A program made the position numbers and the translations under genes. Below the pieces are notes generated by a model. It saw only the letters and a program-made list of their open reading frames with translations, was not told where the DNA came from and searched no databases. This document shows, piece by piece, positions 1 through 11,620 of a DNA stretch of 64,000 bases. The stretch spans positions 127,656,997 through 127,720,996 of the forward strand of contig NC_134097.1 in assembly GCF_000715075.1 (NCBI RefSeq). Reading direction: 5' to 3'. The stretch comes from Nicotiana tabacum. Taxonomy: Eukaryota; Streptophyta; Magnoliopsida; Solanales; Solanaceae. Within the stretch, counting starts at the first letter, position 1. Each line of letters starts with the position of its first letter.

Positions 1-236
1 ACACAACAATAAATAGTTTTATGTGTTAAATATTTTTAAAACTTCTATACATGTAATGTCGGGTTGGTTTGGTTTGGTTTGATTTTTTTTAGTAAAAATC
101 AAACCAAACCAATTATGGTCGAGTTTTTTTACCTAACACCAAACCAAATCAAACCAAACTATAATCGGATTTTTTTCTCGATTTGATTCAGATTGTCGAT
201 TTGGTGCAGTTTGTCTGTTTACTTTGTACACCCCTA
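1..236 (-). mobile_element. Partial hAT-type MITE, inverted copy
   Basis: This stretch ends in TGTACACCCCTA, the terminal inverted repeat of the complete element at 1454-2325. Read on the minus strand it follows the first ~230 bases of that element, including the GGTTTGGTTTGG-rich subterminal region. The other end lies outside the window, so the target duplication cannot be tested. No coding capacity is visible. The short open frame at 183-467 overlaps its end and has no recognisable domain. Confidence 0.75.
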
Positions 237-1445
237 GCTCTTATGTTACAATCTAACCTTCTTGTCTTAGCTTTTCTTTGCACTTATCTAACTTTTTCTT
301 GCTTTTTTCGCTTTCTTTTCTTTTTCTATCACTTGCAGGTAAAGGGGGAAAAAGTTAAAGATAAAGAAAAGGTCAAAATCATACTTTACCTGGCACATTA
401 TTTCATTTATCTTTATGGAAATTATGGATATCTCTACTTTATGAAATTGATGTCATTTGAGTTGTGATTGAAATTTAAAAGTAGGGGCTGCTTTCCTTTC
501 ATTCTTGATATATTATGGTAGTATTAAAACTATTTCATATCTATATGAGGTTTAATTTAAGGATATTTTAATTAGCGTTTTATACTGGAATGTTTCTATA
601 ATTAATACCTAAATGATGTTTTAATATTTCCTATCTACTCTCAATCACAAATATTATCGCCCAAAAAATACTCGTTCAGTTGCGTGTTAATAGTTTCTTC
701 AGAGACAATTCGATTGTCTAGAGGATACAATTCAAATCATAGTGTCACGAGTTTGAATCTCAATAATTTTGTTTTTGTTGTTGTTTTTCTTAATACATAA
801 CTTATCAAACAATATAATGAAAAGTTAAAAGGATCGATGATCCTTTTTTATAATATGTTTCACTAAAAGATTCACTAAGTCTCTGCAAAAGCAAGAACAA
901 TTCTGCTTGTCTAGTTGCAAATATCTGTTTGGATGTACAAATTGTTACATTAGTTAGTTTTGATGGATAATCTTTTTTAGAGGAGGAAACTTGTCCCTCA
1001 TTGGAACAATAAAGAAAGGAGAAGTATTTATAAGCACTTTTTTGTCTTATATGATTTGATTATTTTGAAATCTATTTTGGAGGATATAAGAATTTGGCTA
1101 TATTATTAATAGTCAAGGTTGGACTAGTCCGAAATTAATATTTTTAGTTACATATTATTTTTTATTTAATAAAAATATTTTTTAATCATCAAAATGTTTT
1201 TAACAGCTTATTTAAATTGAAAAAGTGACAATAGATTTCCATATTCTTCTTTTACTGCTATCAACAATTCGCAGAGTTTCTTCTTGTGGAGATTCGAGCT
1301 AATTACTGGTACTTAAATTTCATATACTTTGTAGAATCCCGAAGGAATCCTACATAATCCCTACGGCAACAAAAATGGGAGGCTTAAATTCTTTAAGGCC
1401 TTGATTATTTCGTCCCTATATTGTGCAATCTTTTCCAACACAAAT
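237..1445. other. AT-rich intergenic DNA
   Basis: I see no gene here. The stretch is AT-rich with stops in all frames and poly-T runs. Only short open frames are present, none with a recognisable domain or splice context. Confidence 0.6.
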
Positions 1446-1453
1446 GCTACAAC

Positions 1454-2325
1454 TAGGGGTGTACAAAGGAAACCGACAAACTACACCAACCCGATAATTC
1501 GAGTCAAACCGAGAAAAAAAATCCGACTATGATTTGGTTTGATGTTGGAAAATAAAACCCGACTATAATTGGTTTGGTTTTAACTAAAGAAAGTCAAATC
1601 GAAACCAAACCAACCCGACATTACATATATTGAAATTTTAGATATATTTAATATATTATTATTTCAAGGTTGGACTTAGAACTTTTGAATGTTCCAATAA
1701 GTTTTATAGCCATTAATATTACTAAATTAAATAATGCTAACAAATGCCCAAACCAAAGTCAAATCAATACTAATGCTAACAAAAGACATTCAATTCAATA
1801 CTACGAAAGGGAATGTATTGAATATCTACTTTTTGTTTTGCAATAATGTAGATAAAAATGCATAACTTATTTTTATTTTTTCTTTAGCGTTTAGTCATGT
1901 AATTAATACTCCCTTATTAGTCTACTTATTTTAGCATGGCTTAGTACTTTTAGATTATGTTTATTTTTATTATGGCTTTTTAATTAACAATATTTATATT
2001 ACATAATTTTATTGTTTTTATTGTTGAATATTTTAGGATAATGCCATGATACATCTCAGATTTTGTATTATTTTCTTGGAAAATATTTTATATAATTGTA
2101 TTTTACATTTTTACTAGGATTAAAGAAATATTTTAAGCACAATTTATATGTTTTGTTCTACGTAGATTTTATCGGAAAAAACCCGAAAAAACCCGAACAA
2201 CCCGAAAATCCGAGAAAACCCGAGTTTTATTGGTTTGGTTTGGTCTTTAGATTTAATAACCCGACACAATTAGTTTGATTGGATTATTGTAAAATCCGAA
2301 TCAACCCGACCTATGTACACCCCTA
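1454..2325 (+). mobile_element. Complete hAT-type MITE with 8-bp target duplication
   Basis: The element starts TAGGGGTGTACA and ends TGTACACCCCTA, a perfect 12-bp terminal inverted repeat. It is flanked on both sides by the identical octamer GCTACAAC (1446-1453 and 2326-2333). An 8-bp duplication with TA(G)-type short inverted repeats is the signature of the hAT superfamily. The 872-bp body is AT-rich with subterminal CCCGA and GGTTTGG repeats and has no transposase frame, so it is non-autonomous. A related inverted copy lies at 1-236. Direct sequence evidence is strong; the superfamily name rests on duplication length. Confidence 0.92.
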
Positions 2326-2333
2326 GCTACAAC

Positions 2334-3950
2334 TTAGCTATGAAAAAAGGGAAAGGAAATAAGGCAAATTGAGTAATGTAAAAAGAGAAGACTAGGAATA
2401 GAAGAGAGTGCAGTGTGATGCAAAATTTGTTCAAAGCGCCACTGGTTTTAGAATTAGATGCTTTCCAAACAGGGAATTAGCCTCTTTAATAAACACTTGA
2501 TTTTGTCTTTTTGAAGGGAAAAAAAGAGGCAAAAGTGGAGGTTCTTATTAATTCTTGAAATATGAACATTTGAATTTTGAATTAACTTTTTGTGTTAGGA
2601 TCATTCCCACTGCGGAAATTTTCGAAAATCTTCATCCATCTATGTAACTCAAGTGCTTTTATCATGTCTGGCCTTTTAGACAAATAGGTGGACAAAAAGG
2701 ACCAATGCTCCTATCTTTTTTTTTTTTCCCTTTTAGAAAGTTAAATATGAAAAGTGGAAAGATTTGAGTTTAGATAAGATTAGCCGTGATCTGAAGATAC
2801 TGAATTTAAATTCCATTAGAGTAATCCGGGATATAAACTAGGGCAGCAAAAGCACAGGTATAGCTAGAATTTAAAATTTATTATGTCTAAACTAACTGCC
2901 GAACTCATCGCCCGTTATAGTTACTGAGTTCACAATTAAATATTTATACATATTTAATTAGATTTTCTAATACACATATAAGATCTAAGCAAAATTTACT
3001 GTGTTCGTCCGAACTCCTAACTAATATTCTCCCTATGCCCCTGAACAGAAGTGGAACATACCACGATGCCTCCCATTTTATTTCCTAGAAGTCCAATGTT
3101 AATCTTTCACTATTAGTAAGCATTCCCCTAATTTTGACGTAATGAACTTTCTTTATGCTGAGTTAGTTAATCCGGCGAATCGTATTACGAATTATATAGT
3201 CCTCTTAAATTACCTATAAGAAATGACATTAAAAAGTCTTTCTTTCTTTCTACTATTTGGTTTTGGTTGTTTGTCATTTGGAGCTTATATCGTAGCATGA
3301 ATTTGATGATGAAGAAAACGATATTAAAATATGATTTCTCAAGGATTTTAATAATTACATATATTTCTGGGAAAACGTCAAATATTTTTCTTTTTGTCAT
3401 TAAATCTTGATACATTTATCTCCAAAGCTTGCATTTTACACAGATTTTTGTAAAAATTGCACGGGACGTCATATTTGGTCGCCCCATTTAACCTATATCC
3501 ATTTTTTTTAAAACTTTCAACTTGTATCCACTTTTTAAACAACTTCAGCTCCATTTCTCCTCCCCTTCAATACCTCACCAGAAGAAAGCAAGGTTGTGTT
3601 TTAACATTTATAAATAACGATGAAATAGTAGTATCAACAAAGTGAAGAGAAAATGCAGTTCTTTATCTGCATAAATACTAAAGGGGAACTAGATTTTGAT
3701 AAGAGTTGGTATCCAAGTTCTTTGTGCATTTAATTTTTCTCTTTCTGATGTTTTTTTCATCTACAGATATTTCTCTACTGGACAAAATGGTGATATATGA
3801 TAATTAGAAACAACGAGTTGGATGGCTTCCAGCAAACTGCAATAGGCTACTACTATCAGATAAATTACTTATAAGCATGAACAAATACTTTATGACTAAA
3901 AATCTCAACGAGAATCACCAAAGTTATAGCGGCTATCTAACGAAATATCC
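2334..3950. other. Intergenic DNA, no gene recognised
   Basis: The stretch is AT-rich and repeat-degraded, with homopolymer tracts such as the poly-T near 2709. Open frames (for example 3185-3415 minus and 3457-3645 plus) are short, lack domains and have no conserved splice context. I see nothing to annotate as a gene. Confidence 0.6.
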
Positions 3951-3984
3951 ATTTGAAGCTAGCTTAGAAATATCAAGCTAGCTT

Positions 3985-4110
3985 AGAGCTGAAGTTTCCT
4001 AGTTACAACACAAAAACTTCAGCTCTAGAGCTGAAGTTCGCTAGTTACAAAATAAAAACTTCAGCTCTAGAGCTGAACTTCAGGCCCAACTACTAGAATG
4101 CTGAAGTTTT
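3985..4110. repeat. Palindromic CTTCAGCTCTAGAGCTGAAG repeat cluster
   Basis: A perfect 20-bp palindrome at 4017-4036 is followed 22 bp later by a near-identical 18-bp palindrome at 4060-4077. Half-copies of GAGCTGAAGTT lie at about 3986 and 4100. The spacers share the phrase CTAGTTACAA. The Ogre-like element at 4170 inserted about 90 bp downstream, and AAAAGCGGGTA occurs both just before its target site and again shortly after its far end (19099-19109). The cluster is therefore part of an older dispersed repeat split by the insertion. Confidence 0.6.
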
Positions 4111-6493
4111 GCGTGATTGCCTTTGCTACTTCAGCCCCGTGTGGTGAAGTTATGCGAAAAAGCGGGTACTGTAAGCACGTGATTTTTGCCCTATATGAGA
4201 ATTACTCCCAAAAAATCCAAAATAAAACAATTTTCCTTTGTGTGCAATTTTAGAATTTTTGTGACATTTTTGATAATTATTTGTATTTCTGTCTGTGCAT
4301 GTTTATTTGTTAAATTAATAAAAAATAAAAAAATATGTCGCATTTTGCATGTAGGATTTTATTCTACAATTGTTAGTAATTAAGTTTGTTTTACAAAAAT
4401 TGAAAATTACAAAAAAACAGGCATCTTTTGCATTTTTAGCATTTAATGTCCAATTGTACAATTTTATGCTTAATTATTACTTAATTATGCGTTAATTGTT
4501 ATTGGGAGTTAATTTGCGCTTTTATAACTTAATTTACTTCTATATAATAATTTAAGGATTTTTAGAATTTAGTTTTAGAAAATAAAAGAAGAAAAAAGAG
4601 CAAAAATATAAAGAAAATCGGAATTGGGCCTCTTCTTCAATTTCAAACCACAAGCCCAAAAATTGCCCAACCTTCCCCATGACCCGCTCCATTTTAAACC
4701 GAGTCGACCCGGTCCATAACCCAAATACCCAACACCCCATATCTTACATTTGACAAAAAAACAAAAAAAAAAAAAAAACCAAGAAAACCTACACTACCCA
4801 TCCGCCCCCTCCTCTCTTTCCTTCTTCTTCCTCAAGCTTCAAGCAAGCAACCATGGCTTCCCCCCCCTTGCTGCTACCTTGCTGCCCAACGTCGACCACC
4901 CTCACACGACCTCCCCCTCCTCATCGTCCAAACGAACCCTCGAGACTCCAGCTCCACCATCGCCCAACGACAGCCATGAGCGACCCCAAGAACCATGGTT
5001 GCTGCTGCATCGTCTGTTTCTGGTTCTTGCTGCTGCCCGCAGCTGCTCCATCCAAACGACCAGCTGCTACTTCTTCTTCGCTACGTCCAAACAGACCCCA
5101 TAGCTGCTACTGTTTCGTCGAGCTCGAACCTGAGCTAACATGGCTGCTGCCCGCGTCCAGCATGAGGAGCAGCAATGTCACCAACGTTGCTGCCTCACTT
5201 CATCGTATACACGACCAACTGCTTCTGCCTTCTGCTTCATCTTCTCCATAGCTGTTGCGTTTTCACTGTCCGCCATGGATGATGTCGCTGCTGCATCGTC
5301 CAGCTGAGTCTAAAACAAACCCTCATCGCTGCCATGACTATGTTCTTCTGCTTCACCTCCTTCGTTTGCTTCTTAGGTTCGTCTTCGTCGTCGTTTGTTC
5401 GAGTTTTGGTTGGGGTCGTCAAAACAGTCCATACGAGTTCGTCGTTGGTCAATCATTGTTCGTCGTTCAATCCGGTTAGTGGGTTTTGAGTTTTATTTTG
5501 TCCGTATTTCGTTTTGATATTCCGAATCTAAAAACGGTAAATGTTTGATTTTTGTTTTGTTCGTGTTCATTGTTCTGTTAATTTTTCAGTTTGTTCATGT
5601 GAAATTGTTAGTTTAATGTTTGTTAGATTCAAATTGAAATTTAATTAATTATTTCTTCAGTTTGTTTCATGTGTTTTATGTATTTTCAGAAATTGTTAAT
5701 GATGTTAGATTCAAGTTTAAATTCATAATTGTTTCTTCTTCGGTTTTGTTTTGTTATTTGTCTAAAAGAATTTAGTTGTAATAGGGAAATATGTTGGTTT
5801 AATCATTTGAATCCGTCATGTTTTGTTGTTTAAAATAGATTTAATTCATGTTCATCTTTGTTTGAAGTTCGTTTTTAATCCAGTGATTTAATGTGAGTTT
5901 GTTTTGTTTTTGATTTGTTGATTTAGTTTGAATCATGTATTGTGTTGTTAATATTGTTGTTTCCTTGCCCATCCATTTTTGGTCTAAGTTAAGCAGGATT
6001 GGTTCCCAATATGGTTAATTTATTTCCATTAATTTGAGGTTGAATGATTCATCTGTGTTCATATGGTTTTGTTGTTGAGATTGTTTAAGAAATTGGTCTT
6101 ATTGGCTATATTTTGGTTGAGTTTGATTAGGTGAATTGGTTATAGCTGATGGGTTAGTTTGGTAAATTGCAGTACATTGAGGAGTAAAATGTTAATTGCA
6201 ATAAGGTCAGAGGGGTAGTTTTGGAATTGAACATTTTTGAATAATTCTTTATGTTAAGCATGAGGGACAAGATGTAATGGGGTGGGGTTGATATAATTGT
6301 TTAATATAATGGGGGACAAGACATAATATAGTGGGGGGAATATTGTAATTGTTTATAGTAGGCATGGGGGACAAGATGTAATGGGTTGGATTGATATATT
6401 TGTTTAATGTAGTGAGGGATGAGTGGGAAGGTAATGGGTTTGGTAGGAGAAAGTGGTTGATTTATTAATTGATTAAAGGGTTTTGGGATGAGA

Positions 6494-6501
6494 TATAAAT
6501 A
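6494..6501 (+). promoter_or_regulatory. Putative LTR TATA box
   Basis: TATAAATA sits inside the 5' LTR and is followed within ~50 bp by a purine-rich leader-like tract (CAGACAGAAG, then an AG repeat). The corresponding LTR region of the element at 41771 also has a TATA box. The 3' LTR of this element lacks the region altogether. The promoter role is inferred from sequence only. Confidence 0.45.
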
Positions 6502-7968
6502 AAAGAACTTGATCAGATTTTTGGGGGGCACAGACAGAAGACAGATAGAGAGAGAGAAAAAAAGAGCTGAATATTTAAGAGAGAAAGAAAAATTCCGAAA
6601 AATATTAAAACTTTCAAGAAAGAAAAAGAAAAGAAAAAAAATACAAATAAAAAAGAGCTGGAAATTAGAAGAGAGAGTAGTACACACCTGATAAATATTC
6701 TGATATACGGGTTTAGAAATTAAGGGTTAAACATTAATTAGCCTTTCAAATCTGAAAATTCCCTTGGTTTCTGTCCGTTGATTGTTGTTGGTGTTTCTGG
6801 ATTTTTGTCTTGATTTTAAAATCTGTCACTAAGTTTCTCGTTGCTGGTTGTTACTGGTTGCTGGGGTTGCTGTTGTTTTATGCTACTGAATTTCTGCTGA
6901 TCTCCCTTTTCTTTTGCTTCCAATATCAGGTACACAACTGACACGCTGGTTATTGTAAACCGAAATATGAAGCATGAATACGAAAATGAAGAGTTGAAAT
7001 TCTAAATTTAATTTAATTATATTCTGAATTTTATTTGTATGTATAAATTATTTAGCTTGCAAAAATCAGAATCATGTAGCTATTTAATATATATAGTGGA
7101 ACATCCGACGATAGCTTAACGGATGAACTATCTATATATGGCCTAAAAATAAATAAATGGTGTAGTAACTCCGCCTAGTCAAAAAATCAAACGAATAGGC
7201 CATTTAGGAACTTGGTAGGAATATTGTTTAGTTAAATAATATTGGTTAATTTCAGCATGTAAATGGTCTAGGATTAAAATTAGATTGCTAAGTTTTTTTT
7301 TAATTTGACAAACTGAGAACATGCCTAGTATAATGTAACTAGGTAGTAACATGTGAATAAGACGGCCCAGGTCTAGTTTTATGTCATACACGTTGGGACT
7401 GAGCCCACAGTGGCAACGGACTGTCCTGTTTGCATCATTTTCAGATTTTATGAATCATATTCGAAACCCATCTATAACAACCCAAGCATGTAAATAAATT
7501 AAGACATTTTCTCTTTTATTTTGTAGAGACAAATTTAATAAGAGAAAAATATAGGCATTTTAGGACTGTCCTTTAAAAATAAAATGAGATGAGCCTCGCC
7601 CAATAAAATGCACCAATTGCGGGGCCCTCAATAAATGTTTAATTGAATATTTAGAATTCGGGATGGACTGTTTAGTGAATTCCACGGTCTTACCCAGAAA
7701 TAATAATACGCTAATCGCTTTAGGCACGATTTTAATAATAATACATTCCTAAACACGGGTGTGAATTTCATGCGACCCAAATCCAAATCCCAAAACATCA
7801 AATAAAATGTGTTCCGGATTGTGGGTGCATTTCATGTGACGCAGTCCAAAGACGTGTTTTAAGCGATGTTCACATTCTTTTAAAAATAATAATAATAAAG
7901 TGGTAAAAAGTTAAAATTAGCACATCGGTTCATAATTGTATTAAAATCAGATAAATAAGCCGAATATG

Positions 7969-8048
7969 ACAGTTGAGCGACCGTGCTAGAACCACGGAAT
8001 TCGGGAATGCCTAACACCTTCTCCCGGGTTAACAGAATTCCTTATCCA
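7969..8048 (+). promoter_or_regulatory. Conserved LTR block near the LTR 3' end
   Basis: The block starts ACAGTTGAGCGACCGTG and continues through ACACCTTCTCCCGGG. It is almost identical to 18777-18856, 45308-45386 and 63770-63848, although the flanking LTR sequence of the two families has diverged strongly. It contains the small hairpin CCGTG-N7-CACGG and the palindrome CCCGGG. Function is unknown; it lies about 190-270 bp before the LTR end. Confidence 0.6.
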
Positions 8049-8240
8049 GATTTATGGTACGCAGACTGTAATATGGAGTCATTCTTTTCCTCGATTCGGG
8101 ATTAAAATTGGTGACTTGGGACACCCTAAATCTCCCAAGTGGAGACTCTGAAATAAATAAATAAATCCCGTTTCGATTGTCCTTTAATTGGAAAAAACTC
8201 CTTCACCCTCGCGGGGCGGAAAAAGGAGGTGTGATAGCTT

Positions 8241-8258
8241 TGGGGACTCTGCTGGGGA
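8241..8258 (+). other. Primer binding site, tRNA-Arg type
   Basis: TGGGGACTCTGCTGGGGA lies four bases after the 5' LTR. It differs by one base from TGGCGACTCTGCTGGGGA at 45596, which is complementary to the 3' end of a plant tRNA-Arg carrying the ..CCCAGCNGAGTCG acceptor arm. Ogre elements are known for tRNA-Arg priming. The C-to-G change falls in the fourth base. Confidence 0.8.
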
Positions 8259-9245
8259 CTCTTTTCCCAGAACCACTGGTTCAGGGTTAGAAATTCAAGC
8301 TTTAGATGAATTGTTATATTTGGTTTTATCTGATTTTGTTACATGTTTGGGCTCAATATGCTAAATGATGTTTTTACTGCTTTGATATTATTTGAACTGT
8401 ATATAAACTGTGCCGAAACCCTTCTCTTCTTACCTCCGGGGAGAAGCTCGCTGGCCGAGACTCCCTATTCTGTTAGTGTCAATACCTGAAATAAGAAAGA
8501 GGCCGGATAAGTTACAAAGCCGGACGATCCCGCGGGTCCCCGGTACGTATCCCCCTCCTCGACTCGAGTTGTCTGCTCGGGTACACAGTCTAGAACAAAT
8601 ACCCAGGTTATGAACTTAGAATAACTTAGCTTCATGCCGGATCCCTAGTAGGAACGTTTGTTTACATCACGTGCATTTGACTTTGGAGGCTCAACACAGG
8701 GGTTGGGTCTGTCTAGGACAGGTGTACCAAAAATGAAAATGACCATCCTGATGCATCTTACTTGCTGCTACTTGCGCATTTATTCGATTCGGACTTGTGT
8801 GTTGACAGATTTTTGAATATCAGGAATATTGTGAAATTGAAAAGAAAAAAAAAAGAAAAAAAAAGAAATAGCGGTTCGGGAATTGATTGTTTATTTTTTT
8901 AAAAGAAAACCAATACACAAATACTGTCAAAACTCTGCCGAAATTTTGAGAAAATGAAAAAAAAATGTCTTATTAGTTTGTTTTATTAAAAGCAAAGGAA
9001 AAATAGAAAAAAAAAGAGTCGTTGTTCTGTCTTATTTTTCAAAAAAAAAAAAAATAGAAAAGGAAAATAGTTTGTCTTCCCATGAAAAATGACAATGAAA
9101 AAGAGTCTTACTTTTAAAATAGTTTTTTATTTGTTTCTGAAAATGCCAAAATGAAAACGAAAAGAGTCGTGCTTTGAAAGTGGTTTTGATATTTGCTGCT
9201 GAAAATGAAAAAAAAATCCTGTTTTAAAATAGTTCAGTTTATTTG
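8259..9245. other. Leader of the non-autonomous Ogre-like element
   Basis: No gene. The sequence parallels 45620-46360 of the autonomous-type element, for example the GTAGGAACGTTTG stretch and the TTGGGTCTGTCTAGGACAGG stretch near 8702. The last ~450 bp are rich in A/G runs interrupted by GTTTTA-type T runs. Confidence 0.65.
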
Positions 9246-9248
9246 CCT

Positions 9249-9308
9249 GAACTACGCGAGTTTGATTCTCACCGGATGTGAGATACGTAGGCAACCCTCA
9301 TCGGGTCC
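9249..9308 (+). other. Ogre stem-loop copy A (leader position)
   Basis: Outer stem CTACG (9252-9256) pairs with CGTAG (9286-9290). Inner stem TCTCAC (9267-9272) pairs with GTGAGA (9278-9283) around a CGGAT loop. TGAT precedes the inner stem and TA follows it. A second hairpin ACCC/GGGT lies just downstream (9294-9306). It corresponds in position and inner-stem sequence to copy E at 46367. Confidence 0.75.
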
Positions 9309-10238
9309 AACCCCACCTTTTGCTAAAATAGCCAAAAACAAATAAATAATAATAAAAGAAAAACATGTCAAAATTTTAGTTTTGTCATAAAGAAGTCGGG
9401 TGACGCTGTTTTGTCAAAACATAGCCGAATGTTCCCGAAAGGGACGTCGGAAGGCTGACTTTGCATAAACAGCCACCTCTGGGTCATTTTTTTAAGATTT
9501 GGTCCAGTTGACCCACATAGCCTTAAAAATCTTCGTCCCCGAGGCGTTGAAAGGCCGTGTTTGCAATGTGGAGTTTTCTATTTTTGAAAAATGATAAAAA
9601 GAGTCATAAATAAGTCGGGTGATGCTGTTTTTGTCAAAAATAGCCGAATGTTCTCGAAAGGGACGCCAGAAGGCTGACTTTGTATAAACAGCCACCTTGG
9701 GTCATTTTTTAGGGATTTTGGTCCAGTTGACCCACACAGCCTTAAAAATCTTCGTCCCCGAGGCGCTGAAGGTCCGTGTTTGCAACACCACGTTTTCATC
9801 GTAATTTGAAAAAAAAAAACAAAGAGTCAGCGGTCAGGTGAATACCGTTTGGGCTTTTAGTCAAAAATAAGCCAAGCCAGCTTCGGCCGCGTCTTAAACC
9901 GTTCTTGCTGAAATAGCCTCACAGTATCTTTCAGTTGTCGAAAGGCTATTTTCGTAAAAGAATGAGCAAGTTTGTAAAGTGTCATAAAATAATCCTCCCC
10001 GGCCTCAAAATTCATGTGAAATTTGGAAGGGGCCACATTTGCAAAAATAACCGTTTGGTTGCATTTGTCAAACGGAGAAAGGAAGTTGGCCATTTGTTTT
10101 GGAGTTTGTAAATCTTTTGATTAGAATATGTGGGCTGTTTGATTTTTGAGTTTGTAGGTCATCTTCAAACCTTTGAAACCCAGTTTGTTTAGTATGAAAA
10201 TTGTGAAAAAATATTTATTATTGTTTATCTTTTATTGG
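9309..10238. repeat. Imperfect ~240-bp duplication between stem-loops
   Basis: Two head-to-tail segments beginning near 9387 and 9608 both carry AAGTCGGGTGA, TAGCCGAATGTTC, GGAAGGCTGAC or GAAGGCTGAC, and CTTCGTCCCCGAGGCG. A single related segment occurs in the element at 41771 around 46490-46640. No coding function is seen; reverse-strand open frames across it are shadows. Confidence 0.6.
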
Positions 10239-10240
10239 TC

Positions 10241-10305
10241 CGAACTACGCAAGGTCTGATTCATGCAGGGTCATGATACGTAGGCAATCTCCATAAGATT
10301 CGACC
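10241..10305 (+). other. Ogre stem-loop copy B (pre-gag position)
   Basis: Outer stem CTACG (10245-10249) pairs with CGTAG (10279-10283). Inner stem TCATG (10261-10265) pairs with CATGA (10272-10276). TGAT lies 5' of the inner stem and TA 3' of it. A second hairpin AATCT-CCATA-AGATT spans 10286-10300. It corresponds to copy F at 49127, which precedes gag; here gag is absent. Confidence 0.75.
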
Positions 10306-11558
10306 ACAACAAAAAAATGAAAAAACAAAAAATGAAAAAAAAATGAAATGAAAAAAAAAGAGGAAAAAAAGAGATGTTAATAATGAGGACCGACTGAGTC
10401 CATTCTAACCTGTTTTGTTTTGAATCGCAAAGAAAGTTAAGGTGGTTAGTTTGTGGTAAGCGGGACAATGACACCCAAAATATCGCGCGGAATCCTTTAC
10501 CTGCACATCATGATACACACTTTGCGGGGATCAGGCCTGATGACAGAAGCACTCGAGTCCTATTGGGAACTTGTTGATTAAGGTTGATGATATTGAAGTT
10601 GGCAATGGTCTGGGCAATACTGATGCGAAGCTCAGTGGCTAAAATGCCAGTTTTGATAAAGTGGGAGGATGCTCCGTTCCTTGGTTATCAAGAGAGAAGC
10701 TTTTGGTGGCTTATTTTGTTGTCATTTCTGTTGTCCGGATTATTCTTAGGGTTGTAATCCGGATTTTGTCTTGTGTCAAACTTTCTTATCTTTCTATTTT
10801 GTCATAGCGGTTTGTTTAAGTTTTATCCAGGTTTGTTCTAGGATTTTATTCTGGTTTGTTTTTGTTTTGTTATTCATACCATTCCACCGGTAGTCTAAAG
10901 TAAATCCGATTTTTTATTATTTCCAGTCATCTTTTTGTTTAGTCCTTTTATCATTTTTGTTCAGCGCCGATTCTCATGACATGACATGCGCACACAGATT
11001 GGGCCTAATCTTAAAAGTTAATCATAAAACCCCGAAAAATAAGGACGGTTTGAGATTATTCGGAGTTCGAGTCATACGGAACTAGGGCAAGTAAAACACA
11101 AAGAAAACCGCTAAAAGAAAGATTCGCCAAATTGGCATGAGGGTCGAGAATGAGAGTGTCGCCCACCGGTGCTTTAGAAATGACAAATGAAAAAGCAAAT
11201 GTTGAATATAATTGTCAAGTCCAGCACCGTCAGAAGAGGCTACAAATCTCTGTTTAATTGTGTTGTTTGCACTTGGCATGTTTTGAAGGCTGGAATGACG
11301 AAGGCATTTTATTCTGCTACCTAAACACTTTATCCTTTGTTACCCCTTTTGAGCCTTATTTGTTTTTCTTTCGTACCCCTCATTCGGAATCAATAGCAAC
11401 GACTAGAAAATACGAGCCTGGAAGGTAAAGAAGAAGAAAAGAAAAAAAAGAAGGAGAAAGAAAAGAAAACAGCAAAACGACAAAAGAAAAATGAAAAAAA
11501 AAAGAGAAAAGAAAAATGATAACAAAAACAAAAGAAAGTCAATTGAAAAAAGAGGAAT
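10306..11558. other. Remnant spacers around deleted gag-pol
   Basis: No open frame with a domain is present. 10716-10800 parallels the spacer after the protease of the element at 41771 (GTTGTAATCCGGATT). 10967-11030 parallels the stretch before its reverse transcriptase (ATGACATGCGCACACAG and CCTAATCTTAAAAG). 11280-11400 parallels the stretch after its integrase stop (CTTTTGAGCCTTATTTG). The coding parts between these landmarks are missing, which maps the deletions. Confidence 0.65.
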
Positions 11559-11560
11559 TG

Positions 11561-11620
11561 GGAACTACGTTTGACCTGATTCCTCAAAGAGGATACGTAG
11601 GCACTTCACGGCTCGGTCAT
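11561..11620 (+). other. Ogre stem-loop copy C (post-integrase position)
   Basis: Outer stem CTACG (11565-11569) pairs with CGTAG (11596-11600). Inner stem TCCTC (11581-11585) pairs with GAGGA (11589-11593) with an AAA loop. TGAT and TA flank the inner stem as in the other copies. The second hairpin is not clear here. Its counterpart is copy G at 57160, where the last inner pair is T:A instead of C:G. Confidence 0.75.

Larger units (their letters stand above)
4170..8236 (+). repeat. 5' LTR of the non-autonomous Ogre-like element
   Basis: The LTR is 4067 bp, starts TGTAAGCACGTG and ends GGTGTGATA. It aligns with the 3' LTR over its first ~1.3 kb and its last ~1.5 kb. It contains a TATA-like element at 6494 followed by an AG-rich stretch, and the family-wide conserved block near 7969-8048. 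Proline- and serine-rich open frames near 4750-5250 look like chance frames in pyrimidine-rich DNA. LTRs over 3 kb are typical of Ogre elements. Confidence 0.92.

Noticed and set aside
690..850. Possible tRNA-derived SINE with a B-box-like GAGTTTGAATCTC near 750
   Set aside because: No convincing A box at the right distance, no target duplication found, and the B-box match is weak.
4750..5479. Pro/Ser-rich open frames in the 5' LTR (and 16773-17246 in the 3' LTR)
   Set aside because: They lie in pyrimidine-rich LTR sequence, overlap each other in several frames, have no domain and are not kept open identically in both LTR copies.
9492..10093. Reverse-strand open frames with similar proteins at 9492-9695 and 9578-9799
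   Set aside because: They arise from the ~240-bp duplication inside the element; no start context, domain or conservation in the related element supports them.
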